Source: Ramicandelaber brevisporus (taxonomy: Eukaryota > Kickxellomycota > Ramicandelaberales > Ramicandelaberaceae). From it: a DNA stretch of 20,611 bases. The notes beneath the pieces are model-generated. The model saw nothing but the letters and a program-made list of their open reading frames with translations. It had not been told where the DNA came from and did no database searches. The DNA is taken from the NCBI GenBank assembly GCA_025201865.1, contig MU603035.1, forward strand, positions 4,066 through 24,676, in the 5' to 3' direction. The translations under genes were made by a program, and so were the position numbers. Below are positions 7,402 through 15,986 of this stretch, one piece after another (position 1 is the first letter of the stretch; every line of letters starts with the position of its first letter).

Positions 7402-10400
7402 CTATTGGTGAGCGTTATTAGATGCAGCTGTGGTTGTGGTGATTGTAGTGATTGATGGTGAAGAGTGCAAAGTTGGAGAATCTGGGATTGTGATTGATGG
7501 CACTGTTGCTGTTGTTGTTGTTGCTGCTGTTGTTGCTGCTGGTGCGGCAAAATTACCGCCATTTTGTTGACTAATAATAACAGGACGAGACAGGGCTGAT
7601 GTATTGCCATTAGAAGGTTTGTTTACACTAGAGCTTGTCCTGTTGCCACCAGGGCGACCATTCCCATTAGCATTGATCCTAGAGTTTGATACAACTTGTG
7701 AACGAAGCAAAGTTGCTGATGTTGCTGATGTTGATGCTGCTGTAGCAGATTTTTGTGGAGGAACAGCTGACGATGTTGATACAACAATAAAATCACCATC
7801 ATCCTCATCGTCATCAAGCGTGATTGGTTCAGACGATGTCATGATATTCGCTACTACGGGTTTGCGCCTAGTCGTGGTTGTGGCCGTGGCTTTGGTTGTG
7901 GCTTTGGTTGTGACTGTGGGTTTGACTGTGGCTGTGGCTGTGGTTGTAGTTGTAGTTGTAGTAGCTGCTTGTTTCTGGGTGTGTGGTGTTTTCCTACGCT
8001 TGGCTGGTGGTTGTGAAGCTGGTGAAGAAGTTGGCTGTGTACGAGCTTTCGAACTCTTGGATGTGGCAGCAACAGTCTTTTTTAGTTTGACATTGGTGGT
8101 AGCGAGAAGTGGCGGTGATTTCACAGCGGTGCTCTTGTTCTTGCCATTAGCTTCTCTGACGGTGTGATTCTTCACATTTGGGTTCTTGGGGATGTTCTTG
8201 GGGATGTTTTTGGTATTGATGACACTGCTGACTAGACTCAGGTCAGGTCGCTCAACCGAGTCTGTAGTCTGTTTCCGAACCAATGTACTATTTTTGTGGA
8301 ATCCACAGTAAATAATATTAGTTGCCCATCTGATACTCGGTGCATCCATGCTGGCTGTAATCTCATCCTTTGACCGATCTCCATCAGCATCGCTATCATC
8401 TTCATCACTAAATAGCTCAATGACTTCAACATCTGCCATGCTATTCTTTACATCTGTCCCACGATTGCTTCCTTGGCCTTTTCTTCCCATTCCACAGCTA
8501 ACTTCTTCGTCTTCAGCCTCATCTTCATCGTCGCCCACAATCGAGTCGCCATCATCATAATCATCTCCGTCTTCACTTTGATTCAGACACTTACTGGCAA
8601 TCAGTGCGCATGTTACATGGAATTTAATTTCACAGTCCGGATGGGCACATAGCACAGTGTATCCCGCACTACTTTTGTGGCAAATTGAACACTTTGCACT
8701 GCACCTCTCATACGGAATCTTGTTTAATCCAACTGCTGCAAATTTGATTTCATTCAGCTCATCTGTACTGTACACACCGGGCCGTCTTGAAGTTTGCTGG
8801 GCACTGTTATCCTCTTCATCACTCGATGCTAGCACAATTATATCATTCTCCATATAGCTGTTACTGTTACTTTCATTGAGTTCGATGATACTTGACTCAG
8901 TGATACCATGCATCTGCTTGAATACTGCTGCAGATTGCGAGTCAGGAAGTGGAGGTAAATAGCCAATTTCGTGCATAAATCGAACACAAAGAGCGTGTGC
9001 AAAATTCACAAATGGTTTCCCGCAAATTCTTGTCTTCATCAGCGCTGTAGTTTCATCCTCTTCCGGCTTAGCAATTGGCAGTCCATCATATGTGAACGGG
9101 AGTTTGGGCAATGCCTCGTCGGTGTTGATCAAAACCTTCATTGGACCGCCATTATACGGGCACAGGATGCATGGCAGCGCAGAGTAGCCGCTCAAACAAG
9201 CAAAGCACATCCAGCCATCTGGTAAGCAGGTACTGAAGCATCGAGTGTGAACAGTCTGTGAGCATCCCATGCCACTGCACCGGCTAATGACGCATGCTGG
9301 AGTGATGGCTTGATGACATACGTGACAAACACTGTAGGTGGAGATTTTGTTGCTGCTGGGAAGGTTGCCGAGTGTGTTGCGAGTGCGGAATGCATTTAGC
9401 CGGAATGGGAGACTATCGATAACACGGTCGAGTGCAATGCGCCTGGTGTCTTTCTCAGACAAGTTCAATTTAACAACGGCTGGAGCAGTTCGAGCTGACG
9501 GCAAAGTGCGAGATCGTGCAGGTCTCGCCACTTCTACGGTATCACCATCCGAGTCCAGCTGAACAGGTGACATTGGAGGTGTCTGAAGCTGCGAGGACTG
9601 CCGCAGCCCCGCAAGCGTTCCATTTGATGTTGATATTAGTGATGGTGGTGGTTGCGATTGTTGTGATTGTGGTGGTGGTGAAATGAGATCGGCTGTAGTC
9701 ATGTATGATTCTCCAACATATTGTGCCATCGGGTCACGCATTTCATCAGGAACCGGGAAGAACTGCCGAACATCAATGCGAACACTGTCCTGTTGACACA
9801 GACAAAACTTGGCCCATGCTCCAATTGGAACCCACTCCGGCATTGCAAAATTGACAGCCTCGGCAACATTGAAGCCCTGGTTGAATCCAGCGTGATAGCC
9901 GCGAGGGAAGGTAATGACGAATTCGCCTGCGTTCTGCACCATACGCTGCACAGGAATTCCAGCCTTCTCGAGCACATCTGGATTAATGTGGAATGTTTTG
10001 TGGCGCATAAATTCACTACAGCGGTCGGCCTTCTCAGGGAACTTGCTTCGTGCAAATGCTTCAAACTTGGTACAGTATTTGATTGGGATTGCAAACCAGC
10101 TTTTGGGGCTTCCATAATGGACATAGTTAATGCTGTACAAGTCCAAGTCTTCAGTGTGCCATGCAAAGGTAGCGCGATACATTCCAACATACAGGTAAGG
10201 ATCGTTGATTCCAGCCAGCTCAACATTTACTCTGGATAGAATTGTGCCCAAGTCTTGTAAATTCCAGTATTTAAAGTCCTCTGGTGGTGGGAATAAACTG
10301 CCCAGAATGTCAGCACCATAAGTCGGGCGAGTCCGCTTGATATCGTTCCAATAGTTCTTCTCCACAATCGAACCAGCCGTCTCAGTCTCATCCAACGGCT

Positions 10401-11538
10401 CTGCGCCTTGACTAACTGATCTGAAATCCATGATGCTGCCCTTGTTGTAACGGCGACGAGCTTCAATGCACGGCCGAACTGTGCCATTTGCAAAATCAAC
10501 AATTATGCCAGATTTGTCTCGTTCGAGCGTGCGATAATAGTTGCGGCTGGGATCACACGCTGTAATTGAGGAGCTCAGCGCGCCGAATGTGCTTTCAAGT
10601 CTGCGAGCTCGTCTGTTACTCGGTGTTGTGACTCGACAGGTAGAAGTGAACTCCTCCTCAGGAGATGGCGAGTCTGGGTTACTGTCTACTGATATTGCTT
10701 GTTGCTGCTGCTGTTGCTGCTGTGGATTTAGAGACGATGCAGATGTACGCTTCAATTTAGGCACCAGGTAATCGGGAACTGCATTCTCGCGAGCAACTGC
10801 GTCCTCAAAGTGCTCCAAAATGGGAATCTCCGGTCTGATATGCTCCACATTATCCTGGATATAAACACCCTTTGTGCCTGAAAAACTCTGAATAATCGGT
10901 GCAACAATTCGCAAGCAATCTTTATCGAACAAAGCCAGCTTTGATGATTCTTCCATCCCAGTCTGCTGATTTAGCTTTGCGGTCAATTCATCGCAGCTTT
11001 CACCAGTGCCACCTTTTGCAATTTCATCTCGCTTCATTGTGTTGAGTTTCTGCAACAGCTGCTGTCTTTGAGCCTCGAGTTCAGCAAGCTGTATCGGATC
11101 GCGAAGTGGAGCTGGATGTCGTTTGCACGTTTCAGATTCGAGCTTTTCGCGCCATTCCTTTGGAGGAACCACCTTGGCAACTCCACCATTGATTGCCAAC
11201 GGCTGAATTGTGTGGATAAACCGCTCGAAGTCCTCAAACTCTTCCATTGTCGGATAAAACACTGGCGCTTCCGAGCCTGGATAGAACTCATGGCGAGGCA
11301 TCCGGGGCAATGGCTCGATTGTAGGCAGTGGCTTTGGCTGAGTCCCACCGCTATCCTCGCCATGCTTCATACTCATACCTGATGCTGCTGACACATTGTT
11401 GTTGTTATAGCTGGTATTTGATACCGATGCAAGCAAAGTAGGGCACTGACCCTGATCCTGCTGCTGCTGCTGCTGCTGCTGCTTCTGTTTAGTCTGCTTG
11501 GCTTGCTTCGACTCTGGTAGCCTGGTGATAAGACGCAT
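7402..11538 (-). CDS. KDM4/JMJD2-type JmjC histone lysine demethylase with PHD and extended PHD
   Basis: A nuclear Fe(II)/2-oxoglutarate oxygenase expected to demethylate histone H3 Lys9 and/or Lys36. Of 1378 residues: JmjN at 80-130 (FYPTMEEFEDFERFI), JmjC at about 395-565, PHD at 738-781 (C738, C741, C754, C759, H764, C767, C778, C781), extended PHD at 790-1081. Iron ligands H461, E463 and H549 are present, as are the 2-oxoglutarate contacts expected at N471 and K479. The KDM4-specific zinc site is complete (C507, H513, C579, C581), so activity is likely. The extended PHD keeps its pairs C790/C793, H848/C851, C950/C953, C964/C969, H974/C977 and C1078/H1081, but two inserts of about 100 residues split it. 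No Tudor domain follows, unlike vertebrate KDM4A-C; the tail is low-complexity with basic patches. The N-terminus has a poly-Gln run. The start is the only upstream ATG for over 300 nt. Divergent from IKS1. Confidence 0.96.
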   Translation of the reverse strand: MRLITRLPESKQAKQTKQKQQQQQQQQDQGQCPTLLASVSNTSYNNNNVSAASGMSMKHGEDSGGTQPKPLPTIEPLPRMPRHEFYPGSEAPVFYPTMEEFEDFERFIHTIQPLAINGGVAKVVPPKEWREKLESETCKRHPAPLRDPIQLAELEAQRQQLLQKLNTMKRDEIAKGGTGESCDELTAKLNQQTGMEESSKLALFDKDCLRIVAPIIQSFSGTKGVYIQDNVEHIRPEIPILEHFEDAVARENAVPDYLVPKLKRTSASSLNPQQQQQQQQAISVDSNPDSPSPEEEFTSTCRVTTPSNRRARRLESTFGALSSSITACDPSRNYYRTLERDKSGIIVDFANGTVRPCIEARRRYNKGSIMDFRSVSQGAEPLDETETAGSIVEKNYWNDIKRTRPTYGADILGSLFPPPEDFKYWNLQDLGTILSRVNVELAGINDPYLYVGMYRATFAWHTEDLDLYSINYVHYGSPKSWFAIPIKYCTKFEAFARSKFPEKADRCSEFMRHKTFHINPDVLEKAGIPVQRMVQNAGEFVITFPRGYHAGFNQGFNVAEAVNFAMPEWVPIGAWAKFCLCQQDSVRIDVRQFFPVPDEMRDPMAQYVGESYMTTADLISPPPQSQQSQPPPSLISTSNGTLAGLRQSSQLQTPPMSPVQLDSDGDTVEVARPARSRTLPSARTAPAVVKLNLSEKDTRRIALDRVIDSLPFRLNAFRTRNTLGNLPSSNKISTYSVCHVCHQAITPACVISRCSGMGCSQTVHTRCFSTCLPDGWMCFACLSGYSALPCILCPYNGGPMKVLINTDEALPKLPFTYDGLPIAKPEEDETTALMKTRICGKPFVNFAHALCVRFMHEIGYLPPLPDSQSAAVFKQMHGITESSIIELNESNSNSYMENDIIVLASSDEEDNSAQQTSRRPGVYSTDELNEIKFAAVGLNKIPYERCSAKCSICHKSSAGYTVLCAHPDCEIKFHVTCALIASKCLNQSEDGDDYDDGDSIVGDDEDEAEDEEVSCGMGRKGQGSNRGTDVKNSMADVEVIELFSDEDDSDADGDRSKDEITASMDAPSIRWATNIIYCGFHKNSTLVRKQTTDSVERPDLSLVSSVINTKNIPKNIPKNPNVKNHTVREANGKNKSTAVKSPPLLATTNVKLKKTVAATSKSSKARTQPTSSPASQPPAKRRKTPHTQKQAATTTTTTTTATATVKPTVTTKATTKATATTTTRRKPVVANIMTSSEPITLDDDEDDGDFIVVSTSSAVPPQKSATAASTSATSATLLRSQVVSNSRINANGNGRPGGNRTSSSVNKPSNGNTSALSRPVIISQQNGGNFAAPAATTAATTTTATVPSITIPDSPTLHSSPSITTITTTTAASNNAHQ

Positions 11539-11845
11539 GGCAAGTTCCCTCTCCCGTTGTATGGCTGTCTGTTATCAAAATAATCGCTGTTGATGTCACA
11601 GGCTCGTACAATGACACAAACTCGATGGACAACACCCAGTGAGCTGTATGCAGCTTGGTATCAGCACAAACCTGATCAAAGCCAGAGTCACTCGCTACTG
11701 CAACCAACCGAGCAGTGTCGATCGATTGCAAAGAAAATAAAAGATCGCGGTTGTTTTGTTTTGAGAATGCGACAAACTGAGAAGTGGCGATGCAAACCCC
11801 AAACAACAGAGTCAGCGTGCAGTCGCGAGTATCACTCACCTCAGA

Positions 11846-11899
11846 ATGAAACAAACATTCTCGAAAACAAAGCAAAAGCAAAAGCAAAAGCAAAAGTAG
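11846..11899 (+). CDS. Short uORF abutting the IKS1 start codon
   Basis: Seventeen codons, MKQTFSKTKQKQKQKQK, followed by TAG; the next base begins the IKS1 ATG, so stop and start touch (TAGATG) in the same frame. The Lys-Gln repeat comes from the GCAAAA array beneath it. If the transcript begins upstream of 11846 this would be a regulatory uORF, and UAG readthrough would extend IKS1 by 18 residues. Without transcript data it may simply lie upstream of the start site. Confidence 0.35.
   Translation: MKQTFSKTKQKQKQKQK
11872..11895 (+). repeat. (GCAAAA)4 hexanucleotide array
   Basis: Four perfect GCAAAA units ending 4 nt before the IKS1 ATG. The array encodes the Lys-Gln repeat of the short upstream ORF. 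Confidence 0.95.
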
Positions 11900-14812
11900 A
11901 TGAGCTCGGAAGTCGTATTATACTCACCAGATTGGAGGGTTGTAGCCAGCGGTCTCGGCCAAGCTGGTGAACACGCTGTTCTGTACCGGCATCGCTTGCT
12001 CAGCAGTGGCGATTACCCTGAGCAGCAGCAACAACAGCAGCAACAACAACAACAGCAGCAGCAAGAGTCACTCGTTGAACAACAAATTGTAGTGCGTCCA
12101 ATGTCCAGCCTACCACCCGCACTGAGAAGTGAACTGTGTCTCAATTGCCCAAACTGCGGGTACACCATTACAGTTCCCAGTACTGTGTTTGGCAGCGGTG
12201 TACCATCAGCTGCAGTCCAGTTGGATGAGCCTGTTAATATGAGCCAAGTCAATGTGGATGAAGATGAACATGAAGATAGTCGGCGCTCATTGAGACGGAA
12301 TGGACGACTCACTCATCGACAGCGACGCAGTCCTTCAGCACCCATGGACGTTGATCGTTTTGAGGAAATATCAGAGCCAGGTGACAATGAAGTACACCAG
12401 TCTGATTCTGATGCGATGGATGTCGATACGGACTCAGATTCTCCATTTTTAAGCTCGGTTGATGAACCATTTGACTCATCCAATCTCGTTGTCAACCAAC
12501 AGCGACAATATCGGTATCAGCGCCAGCATCAGCACCAGCAACGGCACCAGCATCAGCAACGGCAACTAGGTCCTCGCGCTCAGCCATTTGTACATCGAGA
12601 CTACTTCCGGTTACTCGGGGATGTCCATGCTCGCCAGTCCTCAAGCACTGCATCACCGCTGCCACCATCTTCGGCCACAACAAGCGCTGGCCCCTCTACC
12701 ACGACAACCGGTGCAACTGCGCCTCTGAGTCTCGCATTGCCTCTACTACCCAGTGCCGACCTTCTTGATGCCTCTCCAGCACTGTCATTTACAGCATCCA
12801 CCACATCTGCGGCACCCACGCGACCCGTCTCTCCACTTGCTCAAACTGAGACCACAGCAAACGAGCCAAGCAGTGAAATGCCATACAATGCATTCAACCA
12901 GGGCTACTATTCCAGCTTCTTCCGCGAGGAGCGCAAGCTCGGCCGCGGTCTCCGTGGTGCAGTCTTCAGTTGCCAGCACGTCATCAATGACATTCCGCTA
13001 GGCAGGTATGCCATCAAGAAGGTGGCAGTTGGCGACAACAAAGCGTACTTTATGAGGATGCTTGATGAAGTCAGACTGTTGCAGCAGTTTCATCATCCAA
13101 ATATTGTAGAGTACAAACATTCGTGGCTGGAGTATCATTCAGTGTCGCAGTTTGGTCCAAGAGTACCGTTTATTTTCATATTGATGGAACTGGCAGTTGG
13201 TGGCACTTTGGAAGAGTACATTGCTCATGGCAGACGTCGATTTATGGGCCACTCCTCGGATTTGACTGATAGCACTGCTGCACAGCTTGATGGCACACGA
13301 ACAGCAGACGTTGATATGGATGTTGTTGCCGACGGCGATGTTGACAACGATGAAAAAGAATCCCGGAAACGCAAGTTCCTCAAGGAGCGAGCCAAGCGAC
13401 GTCGCAGTCTCAAGCGGTCTGGACAAACTGGCCAGGTCGAGTCTGATGACAACGACGATGCAGCGACACAAGCTGAGCGCTCGCTATTGGCAATGTCTGA
13501 TTTACTCACCGAGGAGGAGATTCTGTCATTCTTCAATGACATCAGCTCTGGACTGGCACATTTGCACGAGCTGGGCATCATGCATCGTGATCTCAAGGCC
13601 CAGAATCTCCTGCTTCGATACCCACTCACTGCACAGTCCGTACACAATATGCGCCGTGATTCTGGTAATCGAACTCGTTCCTTCTCTTCGTCCAGAGGTC
13701 ACATTGTGATCCCACGCATTTTGATCGCAGACTTTGGCGAATGCGAGCTCAGTAATGTCGCTAACAGTACTGCCGGCACACCGCAGCCAATGTCAACAGC
13801 CACACCGGGTCGTCGCCCCGATGGTGAGCTGCATGAGCAGCAAGATCAGCCGCGCACGGGCAACACTGGCACAATCGAGTATGTTGCTCCTGAGATGCTC
13901 AGACCAGACGCTGAAGGACGGTTTGTGGAGACTTTCACGCCAGCATCTGATGTTTGGTCGCTTGGCATCGTGTTGTATCAGCTCTGCTTCTCGCATCTCC
14001 CGTACACGCAGATTGATGACCTGGATGCTTTGCGACGTGAGATTCTCGGACTGCCAGGCTCGGTTGAGCTGCCTGAGGATGCTACCACAAGGCTACGATA
14101 TCGCACAACATCTCGGGACAGTGCTCAGGCACCATTGCCGTCAGATCTGCTGGATATCATGCGGCTGATGATGGCAGTGAATCCAAGCAAGAGACCGCAT
14201 GCGAAGCACATTGTGCTGTATTTGCAGCAACGCCCCAGCAACACATCCTCATCGAACAACTCAGCAGCATCAGCAGCAGCAGCGTCATCTTCATCCACCT
14301 CGTCGGCCACAACTACTGCCGCAGCCACAGCAGCAGCCATATCGCTCATGAGCCATGGCGCCTCGAAACCTTACGTCGCTCCAGGTAAGGTACAAGCGGG
14401 CTCATCGTCCGTGTCTGCTCAGCGCTCCGCGGCCTCCCGATTACTGCAGCCTCCAGTAATGGCGCAACAAAAGAGTCCACTACGCCTTGCGCTCCCGCCT
14501 CCCTCTCAGTCGGACTCAAATATCAAGCCAGTCCACGACGCTACTACCAGCAAGTCACCTGGCGGATCCGAATGGCTGGGGAGGCGACGCATTGTGACCA
14601 TGTCTATAAAGACTGCTATCGCAGCAGTCCAGATTCTGTCAGCAGCGTCAATTTGTCAGCCTCGTGGTATCAACCCTGTCGTACTGCTTGTTGTCACACT
14701 GCTCAGTCTAGCTGCATTTACAACGCGAAGTCATTACATTTACATTGGCGCTATTATAGTGAACTTGCTGACAATTCTGACTGCGCATCATGCAGGTCAC
14801 ATGTGCCTTTGA
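11900..14812 (+). CDS. IKS1-like serine/threonine protein kinase with C-terminal membrane segments
   Basis: A kinase of the fungal Iks1 family (named from yeast Ira1 kinase suppressor); targets are poorly known. The 970-aa protein opens with the family-like block SPDWRVV, then poly-Gln (42-55) and a zinc-knuckle-like CLNCPNC (80-86). A low-complexity stretch leads to the kinase domain, about 335-778: Gly loop LGRGLRGAVF (347-356), Lys373, Glu390, HRD at 562-564, Asn569, DFG at 611-613, APE at 663-665. All catalytic residues are intact. The family block PNIVEYKHSWLEYHSVSQFG supports Iks1 over other kinases. Large inserts sit before the catalytic loop (447-530, acidic plus a basic cluster), after it (about 575-603) and in the activation loop (619-655). 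Two hydrophobic segments (925-942, 946-962) end the protein, suggesting membrane anchoring with the kinase in the cytosol. An in-frame TAG directly precedes the ATG, so the start is fixed unless spliced. An eIF2-alpha kinase is the main alternative. Confidence 0.92.
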   Translation: MSSEVVLYSPDWRVVASGLGQAGEHAVLYRHRLLSSGDYPEQQQQQQQQQQQQQQESLVEQQIVVRPMSSLPPALRSELCLNCPNCGYTITVPSTVFGSGVPSAAVQLDEPVNMSQVNVDEDEHEDSRRSLRRNGRLTHRQRRSPSAPMDVDRFEEISEPGDNEVHQSDSDAMDVDTDSDSPFLSSVDEPFDSSNLVVNQQRQYRYQRQHQHQQRHQHQQRQLGPRAQPFVHRDYFRLLGDVHARQSSSTASPLPPSSATTSAGPSTTTTGATAPLSLALPLLPSADLLDASPALSFTASTTSAAPTRPVSPLAQTETTANEPSSEMPYNAFNQGYYSSFFREERKLGRGLRGAVFSCQHVINDIPLGRYAIKKVAVGDNKAYFMRMLDEVRLLQQFHHPNIVEYKHSWLEYHSVSQFGPRVPFIFILMELAVGGTLEEYIAHGRRRFMGHSSDLTDSTAAQLDGTRTADVDMDVVADGDVDNDEKESRKRKFLKERAKRRRSLKRSGQTGQVESDDNDDAATQAERSLLAMSDLLTEEEILSFFNDISSGLAHLHELGIMHRDLKAQNLLLRYPLTAQSVHNMRRDSGNRTRSFSSSRGHIVIPRILIADFGECELSNVANSTAGTPQPMSTATPGRRPDGELHEQQDQPRTGNTGTIEYVAPEMLRPDAEGRFVETFTPASDVWSLGIVLYQLCFSHLPYTQIDDLDALRREILGLPGSVELPEDATTRLRYRTTSRDSAQAPLPSDLLDIMRLMMAVNPSKRPHAKHIVLYLQQRPSNTSSSNNSAASAAAASSSSTSSATTTAAATAAAISLMSHGASKPYVAPGKVQAGSSSVSAQRSAASRLLQPPVMAQQKSPLRLALPPPSQSDSNIKPVHDATTSKSPGGSEWLGRRRIVTMSIKTAIAAVQILSAASICQPRGINPVVLLVVTLLSLAAFTTRSHYIYIGAIIVNLLTILTAHHAGHMCL
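12023..12064 (+). repeat. CAG/CAA run encoding 14 Gln in IKS1
   Basis: Fourteen consecutive mixed CAG and CAA codons near the IKS1 N-terminus. Mixed codons reduce slippage compared with a pure CAG run. Confidence 0.97.
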
Positions 14813-15262
14813 ACAACAACAACAAAACACTAAACACTGAACACTAAACGCACTCTAATTTTGCATTAATCAGCGTATCTCTTGGCGCTCTACCATAGTG
14901 TACAAATGCGTGGTTTTTTTTTCCCTTCACCTACTCGCTAGTCCATCCACTCACATTATTAATGTGGATGTGGCCGTCGTACACACATCTCTAAAGCTGG
15001 ATAAATGCGGAAGCAGAGGCATGCAGTTCACCGGGTCTCGACACTGTGTATTTCAGCATTTCAAGCGGGGTGGCACTGTCAGCGCATTTCGAATGTGCTG
15101 ACTTAAGCACACTTTAATCTCGTAAGCTACTCAATGAGAGAGGCGGAGTAACAAACGCAGTGATGGATGGGGTCGACCTGAATAAAAATATGACGCGCTT
15201 TTTTTTTGAGTGGCTTGTATGCTCCCTCCCTCCTCCATACACGGCGGTTGGAATAGAACACA

Positions 15263-15274
15263 CAATTCGAATTG
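15263..15274. promoter_or_regulatory. Perfect 12-bp palindrome CAATTCGAATTG
   Basis: A perfect twofold-symmetric sequence about 600 bp upstream of COP1, the form expected of a dimeric factor site. No factor is known to me for it, and one such palindrome in 20 kb is not strongly significant. Confidence 0.25.
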
Positions 15275-15490
15275 AAAAAAGTATCTGACAAAGCAACACT
15301 GTCCCATACACCACAACCTATTGACGATACCGTTCCTTGGATCCGATAATCGACCACCACGACTCTGATATCTTTTACATAGTTTCACTTCCCCTCTACT
15401 ATACAATACTATACTCTATTCCACTATACTCTGCTGTTCCCCCTTTTTATTTGCACTTGTGCACTGTACGTTTGTTTGCGAAGTTGCTTT

Positions 15491-15537
15491 TGCAGTCTTT
15501 GCTATTATAGTTGCAGTCTTTGTTACTGCAGTCTTTG
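15491..15537. repeat. Three-copy TGCAGTCTTTG direct repeat
   Basis: TGCAGTCTTTG begins at 15491, 15512 and 15527, with offsets of 21 and 15 bp, inside the ATG-free stretch upstream of COP1. The spacers also share a TTA/CTA core. It could be a repeated factor or RNA-binding site, or a local duplication. Confidence 0.75.
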
Positions 15538-15780
15538 TTATTGTGGTTGTTGTTGTTGTTTTCTTTCTTCCTGACTAGTTGTGGAGATTTTGGTTGAGCA
15601 ACCTGGCCTATCAGCAATAACCTTCGCAAAGAGAGAAAGTGGGCAAACGGCTCTTGACATTTGCGACGTTTGCTGTTCGAAAATCAGTTGCTGACAAAGA
15701 CCATCGCTGAATCTGACTCTTGCACCTTCTTCGTACACTTCTTCAAGCCCATTCTCCTTGATACAGACGAGCTTTGAACA

Positions 15781-15864
15781 AGCCAGCCAGCCAGTTAGAC
15801 AGACCGACAGGCAAACGGACAGACAGCCAGCCAGACAAACGAACAGACAGACAAACGGACACAG
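15781..15864 (+). repeat. Degenerate CAGN/GACA tetranucleotide tract
   Basis: An imperfect 4-bp-periodic tract (AGCC, GACA, GACC variants) occupying most of the last 90 nt before the COP1 ATG. It is almost free of T, so as a leader it should be poorly structured. Confidence 0.75.
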
Positions 15865-15873
15865 CTAGTTGCA

Positions 15874-15944
15874 ATGAACCCGCACCAACAGCCACCAACT
15901 TCAAAGAGGCAACGAGTGGACGCTTCTGGCCTTCATCTCCCTGC

Positions 15945-15986
<42 letters not shown>

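Larger units (their letters stand above)
11539..11899. promoter_or_regulatory. Divergent promoter between KDM4 and IKS1 genes
   Basis: These 361 bp must serve both genes. On the KDM4 side the minus strand has no ATG for 317 nt (11539-11855), as expected for a leader. On the IKS1 side the plus strand has eight ATGs between 11561 and 11848, so either IKS1 transcription starts very close to its ATG or translation is damped by upstream ORFs. TGATGTCA at 11592-11599 is a near match to the bZIP/CRE site TGACGTCA. Confidence 0.55.
14813..15873. other. Spacer and probable long COP1 leader
   Basis: No coding sequence is recognised in these 1061 bp. The first part is the IKS1 3' flank. From 15222 to 15873 the plus strand contains no ATG at all, which suggests that much of it is transcribed as the COP1 leader. 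It also holds inverted repeats (14952-14966, arms CACATTA/TAATGTG; 15263-15274, CAATTCGAATTG), a three-copy TGCAGTCTTTG repeat (15491-15537) and a degenerate CAGN tract next to the ATG (15781-15864). Confidence 0.55.

Noticed and set aside
7604-8167. 187-codon open frame on the plus strand
   Set aside because: It is antisense to the low-complexity KDM4 tail. Its Val/Thr/Ala-rich translation mirrors the Thr/Ala codon repeats of the real gene and has no domain.
14617-14640. Hairpin GACTGCT/AGCAGTC
   Set aside because: It lies within the IKS1 coding sequence and a 7-bp arm is within chance over 20 kb.
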